Part shown: in pieces, positions 9,591-18,963 of the stretch
Position numbering within the stretch: the stretch's first letter is position 1
How the letters are laid out: each line of letters starts with the position of its first letter
Source: Deltaproteobacteria bacterium
Lineage (GTDB): Bacteria; JADJOY01
DNA: 64,000 nucleotides
NCBI GenBank assembly: GCA_016713535.1
Contig: JADJOY010000029.1
Coordinates: forward strand, 62,001 to 126,000
Direction: 5' to 3'
Made by a program: the position numbers and the translations under genes
Notes under the pieces: model-generated
What the model was told of the DNA's origin: nothing
The model's input: only the letters and a program-made list of their open reading frames with translations
The model's database searches: none

Positions 9591-9811
9591 GTTCCTCTCC
9601 CTTGGGCGAGCCAGCGTGGCCGAGCGGCCCGCGACCTGCTTCGCGCGCCTCTGTTTAGCAGGGTGCCGTCCACCGCGTCACGTTCGTCGCCGTCGCCGTC
9701 GCCGCTCCGGAGAACGGGAGCACCGATTCGACGGGCGTGCATGGAGTGGGTGCGCGCGCGCCGCGCGGCCGAGTCGTGGCGGTTCGGGACCCTGGAAGTA
9801 CGAAATGGCCC

Positions 9812-9930
9812 ATATTCATGAAAATTCCGTGCAGCAATGAAAGCAAACAGTACCAAGATTCAATGGCTGAAAGTGGTAAATTTAGATGGCGATAAGTGAT
9901 GATTTTCACTGGCGGACTGTGGAATGTTGA
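9812..9930. other. AT-rich island between radC and ssb
   Basis: About 120 bp of roughly 40% GC in a region otherwise above 70%. No convincing coding frame was found; a minus-strand reading of about 50 sensible residues soon turns into low-complexity sequence. It may hold the ssb promoter (several TTGxxx and AT-rich hexamers on the minus strand) or be a remnant of imported DNA. Confidence 0.5.
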
Positions 9931-10668
9931 TCACGGCCAGCCCAGCTCGGCGAGGCTCGCGTAGCCCTCCTCGCCGACCACCACGTGGTCGACCACGCGG
10001 ATCCCCACCAGCTCGCCGACCTGCCTGAGCCGGCGGGTGATCTCGCGATCCTCCGGGCTCGGCGTGGGGTCGCCGCTCGGATGGTTGTGGATCAGGAGCA
10101 CCGCCGCCGCCGACTCGCGGATGAGCGGCTCGAAGACCTCGCGCGGGTGGACCAGCGAGGCCGTGAGCGAGCCCGTGCTCACGACCCACTCGCGAAACGG
10201 CCGCCCCTTGCCGTCGAGCATGACGCCCACGAACACCTCGCGCTTCTCGAGCATCAGCCGCTCCCGAAACGCGAGATAGACCTCGTGGCCGGAGCGGAAG
10301 CGCGCGCCGGGCGCGCGGCCCTGCTGACCCACCCGGCGAGCGAGCTCGAGCGCGGCCAGGACCCTCGCCGCGCGCGCTGGACCGAGCCCCGCGACGCGCC
10401 CCACCTCGCCGCCGGTGGCACGCGCCAGCGAGCGCAGGTTGCCGAAGCGCGTGAGCAGCGCGCGGCCCACGTCGACCGCCGAGCCGAGCCCGGCGCCGCC
10501 GCTGCCGATCAACACGGCGAGCAACTCGGAGTCGGTGAGGGTGCTGGCGCCGCGGTCGAGGAGGCGCTCGCGAGGCCGGTCCTCGCGCGGCCACTGGTCG
10601 ATGGGCAGCGGCTGCGCCGCGCCAGCATCCGGCGGCGCCGCGTCGATCGTGGGACGGGACTCGTGCAT
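9931..10668 (-). CDS. radC: RadC-family JAB/MPN protein
   Basis: RadC (DUF2466) family, 245 aa, about the usual length. An N-terminal helix-hairpin-helix-like part (RERLLDRGASTLTDSELLAV and GLGPARAARVLAALELARR) precedes the C-terminal JAB1/MPN+ metalloprotease fold with the JAMM motif HNHPSGDPTPSPED. The historical repair role is doubtful and the biochemical activity in most bacteria is unproven. The ATG at 10668 is chosen because upstream in-frame residues are Arg-rich and unlike the family. It is monocistronic as far as can be seen. Confidence 0.93.
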   Translation of the reverse strand: MHESRPTIDAAPPDAGAAQPLPIDQWPREDRPRERLLDRGASTLTDSELLAVLIGSGGAGLGSAVDVGRALLTRFGNLRSLARATGGEVGRVAGLGPARAARVLAALELARRVGQQGRAPGARFRSGHEVYLAFRERLMLEKREVFVGVMLDGKGRPFREWVVSTGSLTASLVHPREVFEPLIRESAAAVLLIHNHPSGDPTPSPEDREITRRLRQVGELVGIRVVDHVVVGEEGYASLAELGWP

Positions 10669-10987
10669 GCGTGGGCTCGCTCCTCGCGGCCGGCGCAGCG
10701 CAAGCCCGGTGCCGGTCGAGCGGGAGCGGACCATCGCTGAATCTGCTCGTGAAACGGGCGCTGCGGCCGTCGGTGTCGGCCGCGGACCGCGTCGCCCGGG
10801 GCGCGCCGGCGCGCCTCGCACGACACACACCCCGAAGAAACGATCGGGTTCACTCGGGCAACCTCCGTGAGCACGCGCGCTGCGTCGGATCGCCCGGCCG
10901 AGCGAGCGCGCTCGCGCAAGGCGGGGCACGACGGACCTACCGCCGTGGCCATGGCGGTGGCGCGCGGCTTGCTTCAGGTTCACGCCG
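10669..10987. other. Divergent intergenic region between radC and CSLREA gene 2
   Basis: A 319-bp gap between divergent starts, so it must hold promoters for both directions. No convincing -35/-10 pair, operator dyad or small ORF could be picked out in this GC-rich sequence. Confidence 0.4.
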
Positions 10988-12658
10988 ATGCGCCGGATCC
11001 TCCGATCGATGGCTCGAGCGCTGTGCGGCGGTGGTTTCACCGTCGCGGCGGTCGCGGCGGTGTTGCTCGTCTCCACCGCCGCGGCCCACGCCAGCACGAT
11101 CACGGTCACCAGCACCGCCGACGACTACGACCACGGCCCGAACGGCAACTGCACGCTGCGCGAGGCGGTGATCGCGGCCAACACCAACACCAAGACCGAC
11201 AAGTGCCCGGCCGGCGGCGGTGCCGACACGATCGTGATCCCCGCAGGCACCTACACGCTCACGATCCCCGGCACCGGTGACGACGCGGCGCACACCGGCG
11301 ACCTCGACATCACGGCGAGCGTGACGATCGTGGGCGCGGGCGCCGATGCGACGATCGTCGACGCCGGCCAGCTCGATCAGGGCTTCGACGTGCTGGCAAC
11401 CAGCGGCACCACCTCGATCTCGAGCCTGACGGTGCGCAATGCCTGGACCGCGTTCGTGAGCCGGGGGAGCAAGCTTCGGCTCGCGTCGGTCTCGATCCGG
11501 GCCGGCGGAGGCGGGATCCGTGTCGACGGCGGCGCGGTCACCGTGACCGGCTCCACGGTCGGCGATCCGTCGGGCGAGCTCGTGTCGGATTGCGCGAATC
11601 GCGCCGAACTAGGCGGCGGGATCTACCTCGGGTCGGGAAGCCTGGTGGTGGTCGACTCGGTCGTCGCAGGCAACTGCGCCGCCGAGATCCTCGGCGTCGG
11701 GGCCGGCGGCGGGATCGCGGTGTGGGGCGGCACGGCGCTGCTCGAGCGAACGGTGGTGCGCGGCAACACCGCGGTCGGCGACCCCCGGGTCGGCGACGGC
11801 CGAGGAGGGGGCCTCTTCGTGGCCGGCGGGACGCTCGCGATCCGCGCGTCGCGGGTGACCGCGAACCTCGCCGGAGGAGTCGGTGGCTTCAACGCGGGCG
11901 GGCTGGCCATCGTCGGCGCCGGGGTCGTGACGATCGAACGGTCGCTGTTCGACAGCAACGTCGCCGGGGCGATCGACGCCGCCGCGAACGGCGCCGACGT
12001 GCCGAGCGTCGCCATCTCGGACTCGACGATCAGCGGCCGGAGGGCCGAGGACCAGGTTTCCGAGTGGCCGCTCGGGGCAGTCGTGGCGATCAGCGCGAGC
12101 GGGCCGGTGTCGATCACGGGGTCGACGCTCGACGTCGAGGACGGCGCCCTGGACGGCGGCGCGGTCCTGGCCGGAGCCGGCCCCTTCACGCTGACGGGGA
12201 CCGTCCTCGATGACGGCTGCTCGCCGACCGCGGTGGTTGCATCCGGCGGGTTCAACCTCGCCAAGGACGTCGACTGCGGTCTCTCGGCGGCGAGCGATCT
12301 CGTCGGTGTCGATCCACACCTGGCACCGCTCGGGTTCTACGGCGGTTCAACGCCGACGCGACCCCCGCTGCCGGGCAGCCCGGCGATCGACTCGGGCGAT
12401 CCGAACGGCTGCACCGCCACCGATCAGCGCGGCTTCGCGAGGCCGGCCGATGGCGACCTCGACGGCGCCGCGCGCTGCGATCGCGGCGCGCTCGAGGTGG
12501 CGTGCAGCGGCATCGACGGACAGAGCGACGAGTGCGTGCCGCTCGCGTGCGGCGCGATCCCGCGCTCGCCCCGGGCGGCCGCGGCGATGGTCGTGCCGCT
12601 CTTCGTGGTGTCGGCCGCGATCCAGGGCCGTCGCGTCGTGCTTCGCCGCGGCGCCTGA
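10988..12658 (+). CDS. Secreted CSLREA / choice-of-anchor Q protein (paralog 2)
   Basis: 556-aa exported protein. A signal peptide (hydrophobic core FTVAAVAAVLLVSTAAAHA) is followed by the CSLREA motif NGNCTLREAVIAANTNT at about residues 52-68. A long beta-helix-like body is built of short turns such as GGGIYLGSGSL and GGGLFVAGGTL. The C-terminus has the choice-of-anchor Q signature CDRGALEV, a Cys-bearing segment CVPLACGAIP, a hydrophobic stretch and a basic end. It is followed 166 bp downstream by a close paralog at 12825; N-terminal 150 residues and C-terminal motifs match block by block. Probably a surface protein; the ligand is unknown. Confidence 0.87.
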   Translation: MRRILRSMARALCGGGFTVAAVAAVLLVSTAAAHASTITVTSTADDYDHGPNGNCTLREAVIAANTNTKTDKCPAGGGADTIVIPAGTYTLTIPGTGDDAAHTGDLDITASVTIVGAGADATIVDAGQLDQGFDVLATSGTTSISSLTVRNAWTAFVSRGSKLRLASVSIRAGGGGIRVDGGAVTVTGSTVGDPSGELVSDCANRAELGGGIYLGSGSLVVVDSVVAGNCAAEILGVGAGGGIAVWGGTALLERTVVRGNTAVGDPRVGDGRGGGLFVAGGTLAIRASRVTANLAGGVGGFNAGGLAIVGAGVVTIERSLFDSNVAGAIDAAANGADVPSVAISDSTISGRRAEDQVSEWPLGAVVAISASGPVSITGSTLDVEDGALDGGAVLAGAGPFTLTGTVLDDGCSPTAVVASGGFNLAKDVDCGLSAASDLVGVDPHLAPLGFYGGSTPTRPPLPGSPAIDSGDPNGCTATDQRGFARPADGDLDGAARCDRGALEVACSGIDGQSDECVPLACGAIPRSPRAAAAMVVPLFVVSAAIQGRRVVLRRGA

Positions 12659-12824
12659 GCCGATCCTCGGGCGAACCTCGATGCGCCGCCATTGGCAGCG
12701 GCGCGCCGGCTCCTGTAGAACGGAGCGAGGCCCGGTCCTCTAGGGCCAAACACCTACCCACGCGCGGCCGCGCTGGCGCACCGGACTCCGGTTCGCCTCG
12801 TGCCGACCCCTGAGGCGATCCGTG

Positions 12825-14702
12825 ATGGCCCCCCCCACCAACCTTCGCCTGCGAAGCACCCGTGGACCTCGGCGGTGCCTCGGTCTGGTCGGCACGCTGA
12901 CCGCCGCCCTTGCGGTCTCGTTCGGCGCTTCCGCGGCTCGCGCCTCGGTCATCACCGTCGACAGTACCGCCGACGACTACGACGAGGGCCCGAACGGCAA
13001 CTGCACGTTGCGCGAGGCGGTGATCGCCTCCAACACCGACACCCGCGTGGACCGTTGCTCGCGCGGCTTCGGCGCGGACACGATCGAGGTGCCCGGCGGC
13101 ACCTACGTGCTGTCGATCCAGGGCCGCGGTGACAACGCCGCCCACGCCGGCGACCTCGACGTCACCGACGCCGTCACCTTCCAGGGCCTGTCGCGGGCGT
13201 CGACGATCATCGACGCCGGCCAGGTCGACGGTGGCTTCGACATCCGCGCCTCGAACGGCACCACCTCGATGTTCGATCTCTCGGTGCGTAACGCCGCGGG
13301 CGCGGACACCGCGGTGCGCGGGGGGAAGCTCTTGCTCAGCGAGGTCGACCTCCGCGACGCGCACCCCGCGTCGCCGACCGCCGGCGGCATCGGGCTCGCC
13401 GTCGCCTCGGGCTCGGCCACGGTCAACGACGTGCAGATGCTCGCGAACCTCGGCTCGGGGGTGCTCGTGACCGGCGGCTCGCTCACGCTGTCCGACGTCA
13501 CCATCAACGGTAATCACAGCGAGGCGACCGCGGGTGGCGTGCAGGTCGAGGGTGGAACCGTGACGATCCGCTCCACCACGATCGGCGACCCCGAGGCCAC
13601 GCCCGGGGCGTGCGACACGGGCAACACCACCGCCGCTCAGGGCGGTGGCGTCGCGGTGCTGGGCGGCACGGTGGACATCGAGCAGTCGCAGATCGCCGGC
13701 AACTGCGCGGGCCCGGACCCCGCGCTGGGGGGTGGCGTCGCGGTGCTCGGCGGGACGCTCAGCCTCGTACGCACCGTGGTGACGCGGAACAGCGCGATCG
13801 GCGATGCCCTCGGGGACGGCGGCTTCGGCGGCGGGATCGCCGCCACGGCGGGCTCGCTCTCGCTGCTCCAGAGCGAGGTGGTCGCCAACTACGCGAACAC
13901 CACCTCGGGCTCGCCACGGCCGAGTGGTCTCGGGCTGATGGGCACGGCACAGGTCGACGTCGATCGCTCCACGCTCGACGGCAACCACCGCGTGGCCATC
14001 GCCGTCTCGGCCCCCACCGCCACGCTCACGCTGCGCAACTCCACGGTGTCCGCGCTCGGGGCGGAGGACGTGACCGCGCCTCCCGGCGCGCCGCTCACCT
14101 CGAGTGTCGCGATCTCCTCGGTCGGCGGCGTGACCCTCACCGGCTCGACGCTCGACGTCGCGGAGCTCGCGGGCGCGCCGTTCGGAGTCCTCGCCGGGAC
14201 CGGGACCTTCGCCGTGACGAGCAGCGTCTTCCAGGGGCCGTGCACGACGAACGCGCTCGGGACGCCCGCGATCCAGTCGCTCGGCTTCAACCTCGCGGCC
14301 GAGGTGGGGTGCGGGTTCGGCGCGCCCAGCGATCTCGACGGGGTGAACCCGTTCCTCGGCCCCCTGGGCAGCTACGGCGGGCCGACCCCCACGCGTCCAC
14401 CGCTGCCGCTCAGCCCGGCGATCGACTCCGGTGATCCGAACGGCTGCCTGGCCACGGACCAGCGCGGCTTCACCCGACCCCAGGATGGCGACGTGGACGG
14501 CACCGCGCGCTGCGACCGCGGCGCGGTCGAGGTCGTGTGCGCCGGCACGATCGGCCCCGACGGCGACTGCATCCCCGTGGCGTGTGGCGCGATACCCGGC
14601 GCCCTCGGTGTGGGAGCGGGCGCGAACCTGGCGCCGGTCGCGGGCGGGCTCGTGCTGCTGCTCGGGTGGAGCCGCCGGCGGCGGCGCGCTCGGTCGGGCT
14701 GA
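12825..14702 (+). CDS. Secreted CSLREA / choice-of-anchor Q protein (paralog 3)
   Basis: About 625-aa paralog of the preceding gene, evidently from tandem duplication. Shared blocks include STADDYD, GPNGNCTLREAVIA, GDLDVT, DAGQVDGGFD, SPAIDSGDPNGC, TDQRGF, CDRGAVEV and CIPVACGAIPG. It has a signal peptide, a beta-helix-like body and a C-terminal hydrophobic segment followed by SRRRRRARSG. An in-frame GTG sits one codon before the ATG at 12825; the ATG has GAGG about 9 bp upstream and is preferred. The C-terminal Cys + hydrophobic + Arg layout resembles MYXO-CTERM-like sorting tails, although the match is not canonical. Confidence 0.86.
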   Translation: MAPPTNLRLRSTRGPRRCLGLVGTLTAALAVSFGASAARASVITVDSTADDYDEGPNGNCTLREAVIASNTDTRVDRCSRGFGADTIEVPGGTYVLSIQGRGDNAAHAGDLDVTDAVTFQGLSRASTIIDAGQVDGGFDIRASNGTTSMFDLSVRNAAGADTAVRGGKLLLSEVDLRDAHPASPTAGGIGLAVASGSATVNDVQMLANLGSGVLVTGGSLTLSDVTINGNHSEATAGGVQVEGGTVTIRSTTIGDPEATPGACDTGNTTAAQGGGVAVLGGTVDIEQSQIAGNCAGPDPALGGGVAVLGGTLSLVRTVVTRNSAIGDALGDGGFGGGIAATAGSLSLLQSEVVANYANTTSGSPRPSGLGLMGTAQVDVDRSTLDGNHRVAIAVSAPTATLTLRNSTVSALGAEDVTAPPGAPLTSSVAISSVGGVTLTGSTLDVAELAGAPFGVLAGTGTFAVTSSVFQGPCTTNALGTPAIQSLGFNLAAEVGCGFGAPSDLDGVNPFLGPLGSYGGPTPTRPPLPLSPAIDSGDPNGCLATDQRGFTRPQDGDVDGTARCDRGAVEVVCAGTIGPDGDCIPVACGAIPGALGVGAGANLAPVAGGLVLLLGWSRRRRRARSG

Positions 14703-14952
14703 GACCTTCGCCGGCCGAGGAGCGTCCCCCTCACGCGCCGTCGCCTCCGCGCGGCGCCGCCGGGGGTAGCCGCGGAAGCCGCGTAGCCCAGACGATGGAA
14801 CCCCGTCGCGACCGTCCCGAGGGCACCGGGGTGCACGGCGCACGCCGGGTCTCCTGGTAGAACCACGGTGTCCGACCCGGGTCGCCCGCCGTGCGCGCTC
14901 CCCCCGAGCGCCGGCCGAAGCGCCGGCCGAGCATCGGACCGCCGCCCTCGCC
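14703..14952. repeat. Intergenic region with a diverged family A repeat (about 14773-14815)
   Basis: The segment CGGAAGCCGCGTAG followed by GATGGAACCCCGTCGCGAC matches the 46958-47006 part of the compound repeat downstream of the first DUF4388 gene. It sits between the CSLREA gene and PBP1A. No small ORF with coding character was found in the rest of the gap. Confidence 0.5.
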
Positions 14953-17295
14953 ATGCGCCTCTTCCGCAAGTTCCTGCTGGTCTTCGGGGTGTTCCTGTTC
15001 CTGACCGCGCTCCTCGGCGCGGTCGCGACGTTCGCCGCCTACAGCTACATCACCCGCGATCTGCCGAAGCTCATCAGCTTCTCCGACTATCGCCCCCCCG
15101 TCGCGACCCGGGTGTACGCCGCCGACGGCTCGCTCATGGGCGAGTTCGCGAAGGAGCACCGCCACTTCGTGCGCTTCGACCAGATCCCGCCCGTGGTCGT
15201 GCAGGCCTTCCTCGCCGCCGAGGACGCCGACTTCTACAAACACAAGGGTGTGGACCTGATGAGCATCGCTCGCGCGATCCTCACCAACTTGAAGGCCGGT
15301 GAGGTCAAGCAGGGCGGCAGCACCATCACCCAGCAGGTGGTGAAGAGCCTGCTCTTGAGCCCCGAGCGCACCGTCCAGCGCAAGGTCCGGGAGTGGTGGC
15401 TCTCGTACCAGATCGAGAAGCGCCTCACGAAGGACGAGATCCTCACCCTCTATCTGAATCAGATCTTCCTCGGCCACGGCGCCTACGGCATCGCCGCGGC
15501 ATGGGAGGTCTACTTCGGCAAGCCGCTCGCGGACGCGAACATCGCCGAGGCCACCGTCATCGCCGGCCTGCCCAAGGCGCCCAGCCACTACAACCCGTTC
15601 CAGGACTACGGCGCCGCCAAGCTGCGCCAGCGCTACGTGCTCGATCAGATGGTGCGCAACGCCATGATCGACAGCGAGCAGGCCGAGGCGATCTACAAGC
15701 AGCCGATCCCACTCATCGCCCAGGACGGCGGGCCGACGGTGGCGCCCGAGTTTCTCGAGCACGTGCGCCGCGACCTGGTCGAGCGCTACGGCAACGACAC
15801 GCTCCTCGAGCAGGGCTACAGCGTGTTCACGGCGCTCGATCCGGCGCTGCAGGTGGCGGCGCGGAACTCGGTGCGCGGCGGGCTCGAGACCCTCGACAAG
15901 CAGATCGGCTACCGCGGACCCATCGAGCGGCTGGAGTGGGAGCGGGTGCCGGCGCTGCTCGATCGGCTCAAGAGCCAGCCGATCGAGATCGGCACGCGGA
16001 TCAAGGGGATCGTCAAGAAGGTCGACGACAACACCGGCAAGGTGCTGGTCGACCTCGGCGCCACCGAGGGCGTGATCTCGATCGAGAAGATGTCGTGGGC
16101 GCGCCCGCCCGACCCCGAGGTCGACTACCGCAACCGCTCGCTGCGCAAGCCGTCGGGTGCCTTGGGGGTGGGTGACCTGATCTGGGTCAAGCCGATCGGC
16201 GAGATCGAGCCCGGCAAGCCGGTCAGCCTGAGTCTCGAGCAGAGCCCCACGGTGCAGGGTGCCCTGCTCGCGATCGACCCCGAGAGCCGCGAAGTGAAGG
16301 CGATGATCGGCGGCTACGACCCGGCGTCGAGCCAGTTCAACCGCGCCATCCAGGCGCGCCGCCAGCCGGGCAGCTCGTTCAAGCCGGTCATCTACGCGAC
16401 CGCGCTCGAGAACGGCTACACGCCCGCCACGATCGTGGTGGATGCGCCGCTCGACGAGAGCGGCGAGTACCGCTCGTTCGCCGAGGGCCCGTGGCGTCCG
16501 CAGAACTACGACGGCGAGTTCAAGGGGCCGATGACGGTGCGCGCGGCGATCAAGGACTCGCGCAACATCCCGGCGATCAAGATCCTGCGCAGCGTCGGCC
16601 TCAAGAAGATGCACGCGATGGCGAAGCGGCTCGGCTTCGAGAGCCCGATCGCCGACAACCTCACCGCGGCGCTCGGCTCGTCCGACGTCACGCTGCTCGA
16701 GGTGGTGAACGCCTACGCGACGTTCGATGCCGGCGGGGTGTGGGCGAAGCCGGTCTTCATCAAGTCGATCGACGATCGCGACGGCAAGACCATCGAGCAG
16801 AACGAGCCGCAGGGACGGCAGGCGATGAGCCCCTCGGTCGCCTACCTGACGACGTACCTGCTGACGCAGGTGATCCAGGACGGCACCGGCCGCGCGGCGC
16901 TCAAGCTCGGGCGGCCCGCGGCCGGCAAGACGGGCACCACCAACGACTACACCGACGCGTGGTTCGTGGGCTACACGCCGAGCCTGGTGTGCGGCGTGTG
17001 GACGGGGCTCGACGACCACCGCTCGCTCGGCAAGGGCGAGACCGGCGGCAACGCCGCGCTGCCGATGTGGGCGGCGTTCATGCAAGCGGCGCTCTCGAGT
17101 GAGCCGGCGCGGCCGTTCAAGGTGCCGGGCGGCGTGACCGTGGCGCGGGTCGACGATTCCACCGGTCTGCTCGCCGGCCCCGACTCGGTGGGGCGCATCC
17201 TCGACATGCCGTTCGTCGCCGGAACCGAGCCCTCCGAGCGGCCGCCGCTCGAAGAGCTCGGCGAGACCGCCCCGGACTTCTTCCGCCTCGACTGA
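14953..17295 (+). CDS. mrcA: Penicillin-binding protein 1A (bifunctional murein synthase)
   Basis: Class A PBP that polymerises lipid II (GT51) and crosslinks glycan strands (transpeptidase) at the inner membrane's periplasmic face; 780 aa, normal length. The N-terminal transmembrane anchor is FLLVFGVFLFLTALLGAVA. The GT51 motifs EDADFYKHKGVD (about 89) and QGGSTITQQ contain the catalytic Glu. A PCB_OB-like insert (GTRIKGIVKKVDDNTGKV) follows. The transpeptidase motifs are SSFK (about 473), SRN (about 535) and KTGTT (about 658). All catalytic residues are present. It probably works with the lytic transglycosylase and AmgK/MurU recycling enzymes elsewhere in the window. Confidence 0.95.
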   Translation: MRLFRKFLLVFGVFLFLTALLGAVATFAAYSYITRDLPKLISFSDYRPPVATRVYAADGSLMGEFAKEHRHFVRFDQIPPVVVQAFLAAEDADFYKHKGVDLMSIARAILTNLKAGEVKQGGSTITQQVVKSLLLSPERTVQRKVREWWLSYQIEKRLTKDEILTLYLNQIFLGHGAYGIAAAWEVYFGKPLADANIAEATVIAGLPKAPSHYNPFQDYGAAKLRQRYVLDQMVRNAMIDSEQAEAIYKQPIPLIAQDGGPTVAPEFLEHVRRDLVERYGNDTLLEQGYSVFTALDPALQVAARNSVRGGLETLDKQIGYRGPIERLEWERVPALLDRLKSQPIEIGTRIKGIVKKVDDNTGKVLVDLGATEGVISIEKMSWARPPDPEVDYRNRSLRKPSGALGVGDLIWVKPIGEIEPGKPVSLSLEQSPTVQGALLAIDPESREVKAMIGGYDPASSQFNRAIQARRQPGSSFKPVIYATALENGYTPATIVVDAPLDESGEYRSFAEGPWRPQNYDGEFKGPMTVRAAIKDSRNIPAIKILRSVGLKKMHAMAKRLGFESPIADNLTAALGSSDVTLLEVVNAYATFDAGGVWAKPVFIKSIDDRDGKTIEQNEPQGRQAMSPSVAYLTTYLLTQVIQDGTGRAALKLGRPAAGKTGTTNDYTDAWFVGYTPSLVCGVWTGLDDHRSLGKGETGGNAALPMWAAFMQAALSSEPARPFKVPGGVTVARVDDSTGLLAGPDSVGRILDMPFVAGTEPSERPPLEELGETAPDFFRLD

Positions 17296-17582
17296 GCTCG
17301 GGCCCGAAGCGGCGGCCCTCGGTCGCCGACTCGACGACGCTGCGCCGGACGGGGACGCCGCCGTTCGTCGCGGCGGCAAGCCCGTCTCGCCGGAGCGACC
17401 TTTCGCGCCTGACTGAGCCGGCGCGCTCCAGCAACTCGGGCTCCCTGGAAGGCGCGTCTCGTCGCCGCCCGCCCACTCCGTCGCGTTCCACGTGAACCGC
17501 TGGCGAGTTCCAGATGCGGCGCAGCAAACCCGGGGATGCGTCGCGCCAACCGACGTTGGCGTTCGCTCGGCACGGCGCGCTT

Positions 17583-17614
17583 ACGTTTCGCGACGTTCAT
17601 TCACGTTTCGCGAC
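17583..17614 (+). promoter_or_regulatory. Tandem direct repeat ACGTTTCGCGAC, possible activator sites
   Basis: ACGTTTCGCGAC occurs at 17583-17594 and again, identical, at 17603-17614. The 20-bp period places the copies on the same DNA face (about two helical turns). They lie 20-50 bp upstream of a sigma-54-like core and may bind an activator. This is inference from position and spacing. Confidence 0.4.
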
Positions 17615-17633
17615 CGCGCCGCGGGTCCGTGCA

Positions 17634-17649
17634 CGGCACGCCAGTTGCG
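17634..17649 (+). promoter_or_regulatory. Putative sigma-54 (-24/-12) promoter
   Basis: CGGCACG, four bases, then TTGC matches the sigma-54 consensus TGGCACG-N4-TTGC at all core positions except the first, with the GG and GC correctly 12 bp apart. It lies about 110 bp upstream of the HEAT-like gene at 17759. One such match can arise by chance in GC-rich DNA; the adjacent tandem repeats raise its credibility. Confidence 0.4.
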
Positions 17650-17758
17650 ATGGGCGCTGCGACGAATCGCGGTGCGACGACGACGCATGCCCGGCAGCAC
17701 GGAGGTCCGGAGCTCCGGCGGCCCGAGGTGCGTCCGGCGCGCCGCCCACGGGGGGACG

Positions 17759-18925
17759 ATGATGATCAGGAGGACGACGCATGGGCGTCGCGCTGGTGAA
17801 GCTGCGTTCGCCGCGGTGCTCGCGCTGGTGGGATTCGCGGCCGGCGCGTGGTGGGGCCATCTCGGGCTGGCGTCGCGAGCGGCGCCAGCGTCGCTCGCCG
17901 CGCGCGGACTCGACGCGTCGCGACCGCGCCTGACGCCAGCCGTCGATGCGCAACGGCTCGACGCGCTGGCGGAGCTCGGCGACGCGTCCGCCGACGTCGC
18001 AGGCCGACTTGCGCTGACACCGCTTCGCGAGCTGGTGCGCGATGCGGTGGCGGCGGTGGATCCGCTGCAGATGCAGCTCGCGGGTGGGCTCCTGGTGGAG
18101 CGGATCGGCGCCAGCGTCGACGTCGCGCTGGAGGTGCTCGTGCTGGCGCGGGAGTCGTTCTCCGCCGACGAGCTCGAGCTCTTGTTCCGGGCGGTGGCGC
18201 TGAGCGAGGCGGCCCGCGATCCGCGCGTCGTCGAGGCGCTTCTCGGCATGGCGGCGGATCCGGAGCTCGATCCGATGAAGCGGATGGGCGCGCTGCTCAC
18301 GCTCCAGACTCAACCCTCCCTCTCGGAGGCGAGCCGCGCGCGGCTCACCGCGCTCGCGTCCGATCCCGCGCTGCCCGAGCTCGGGTCCGCCGTGGCGGGC
18401 GTCCTCGGCAGCGTGGTGCAGCGCGACCTCGCCAACGCGCCGGGTTACGCGAGCTCCCTGCTCACGCTCGCCGGCAGCGACGTCACGCGGGTGCGGGTCG
18501 CGGCGCTCGAGTCGCTGCTCACCAACGAGCTGCTGCTCGGCGGCGCCGAGGTCTCGGCGCTCGCGACGATCGCGCGCACCGATGGCTCGGCGCAGGCGCG
18601 CGCCAGCGCGGCCGCGAGTCTGGCCGTGAATCCCGACAAGGCGCTCGTCCTCGACACCTACGCCCGCCTGTTCGAGAACGAGCCCGATCCCTACGTGCGC
18701 TGGAACATCCTGGTTGGCGCGGTGCGCGCCGGCGCGAGCGGCGCGCTGCCGCTGCTGCACCAGTTCGCGGTCACGGATCCGTACTTCGCCGAGGATGTCG
18801 CCGACTTCGAGGCGATCCTCGCGAGTGGCGAGGTCGACTTCGAGAAGGTGTGGCTCGCCAAGCGCGCCGCCGACGAGCGTGCTGGGCGCACGCGTCCGTG
18901 GGAAGGCGAGGAAGGCGTCGGCTGA
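17759..18925 (+). CDS. HEAT-repeat-like membrane-anchored protein 1
   Basis: 388 aa. A single N-terminal transmembrane or uncleaved signal segment (EAAFAAVLALVGFAAGAWWG) is followed by an all-helical, Ala/Leu-rich body with repeated ~30-residue units (VRVAALESLLTNELLLGG, ARASAAASLAVNP, VRWNILVGAVRAGASG), characteristic of HEAT/PBS-lyase-like scaffolds. There are no catalytic motifs. Two adjacent ATGs (17759, 17762) follow GGGGGGAC; the second has better spacing. It is followed 38 bp later by a second protein of the same kind, so the two probably form an operon. The function is not recognised; a periplasmic scaffold is possible. Confidence 0.75.
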   Translation: MMIRRTTHGRRAGEAAFAAVLALVGFAAGAWWGHLGLASRAAPASLAARGLDASRPRLTPAVDAQRLDALAELGDASADVAGRLALTPLRELVRDAVAAVDPLQMQLAGGLLVERIGASVDVALEVLVLARESFSADELELLFRAVALSEAARDPRVVEALLGMAADPELDPMKRMGALLTLQTQPSLSEASRARLTALASDPALPELGSAVAGVLGSVVQRDLANAPGYASSLLTLAGSDVTRVRVAALESLLTNELLLGGAEVSALATIARTDGSAQARASAAASLAVNPDKALVLDTYARLFENEPDPYVRWNILVGAVRAGASGALPLLHQFAVTDPYFAEDVADFEAILASGEVDFEKVWLAKRAADERAGRTRPWEGEEGVG

Positions 18926-18963
18926 GTCCGCCACCCCGGGTGCGCGGATCGAGGAGCAGCTCC

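Larger units (their letters stand above)
17296..17758. other. 463-bp regulatory gap upstream of the HEAT-like gene pair
   Basis: No protein-like frame was found. The gap contains two identical 12-bp direct repeats (17583 and 17603) and a close sigma-54 core promoter match (17634-17649), annotated separately. Confidence 0.5.
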
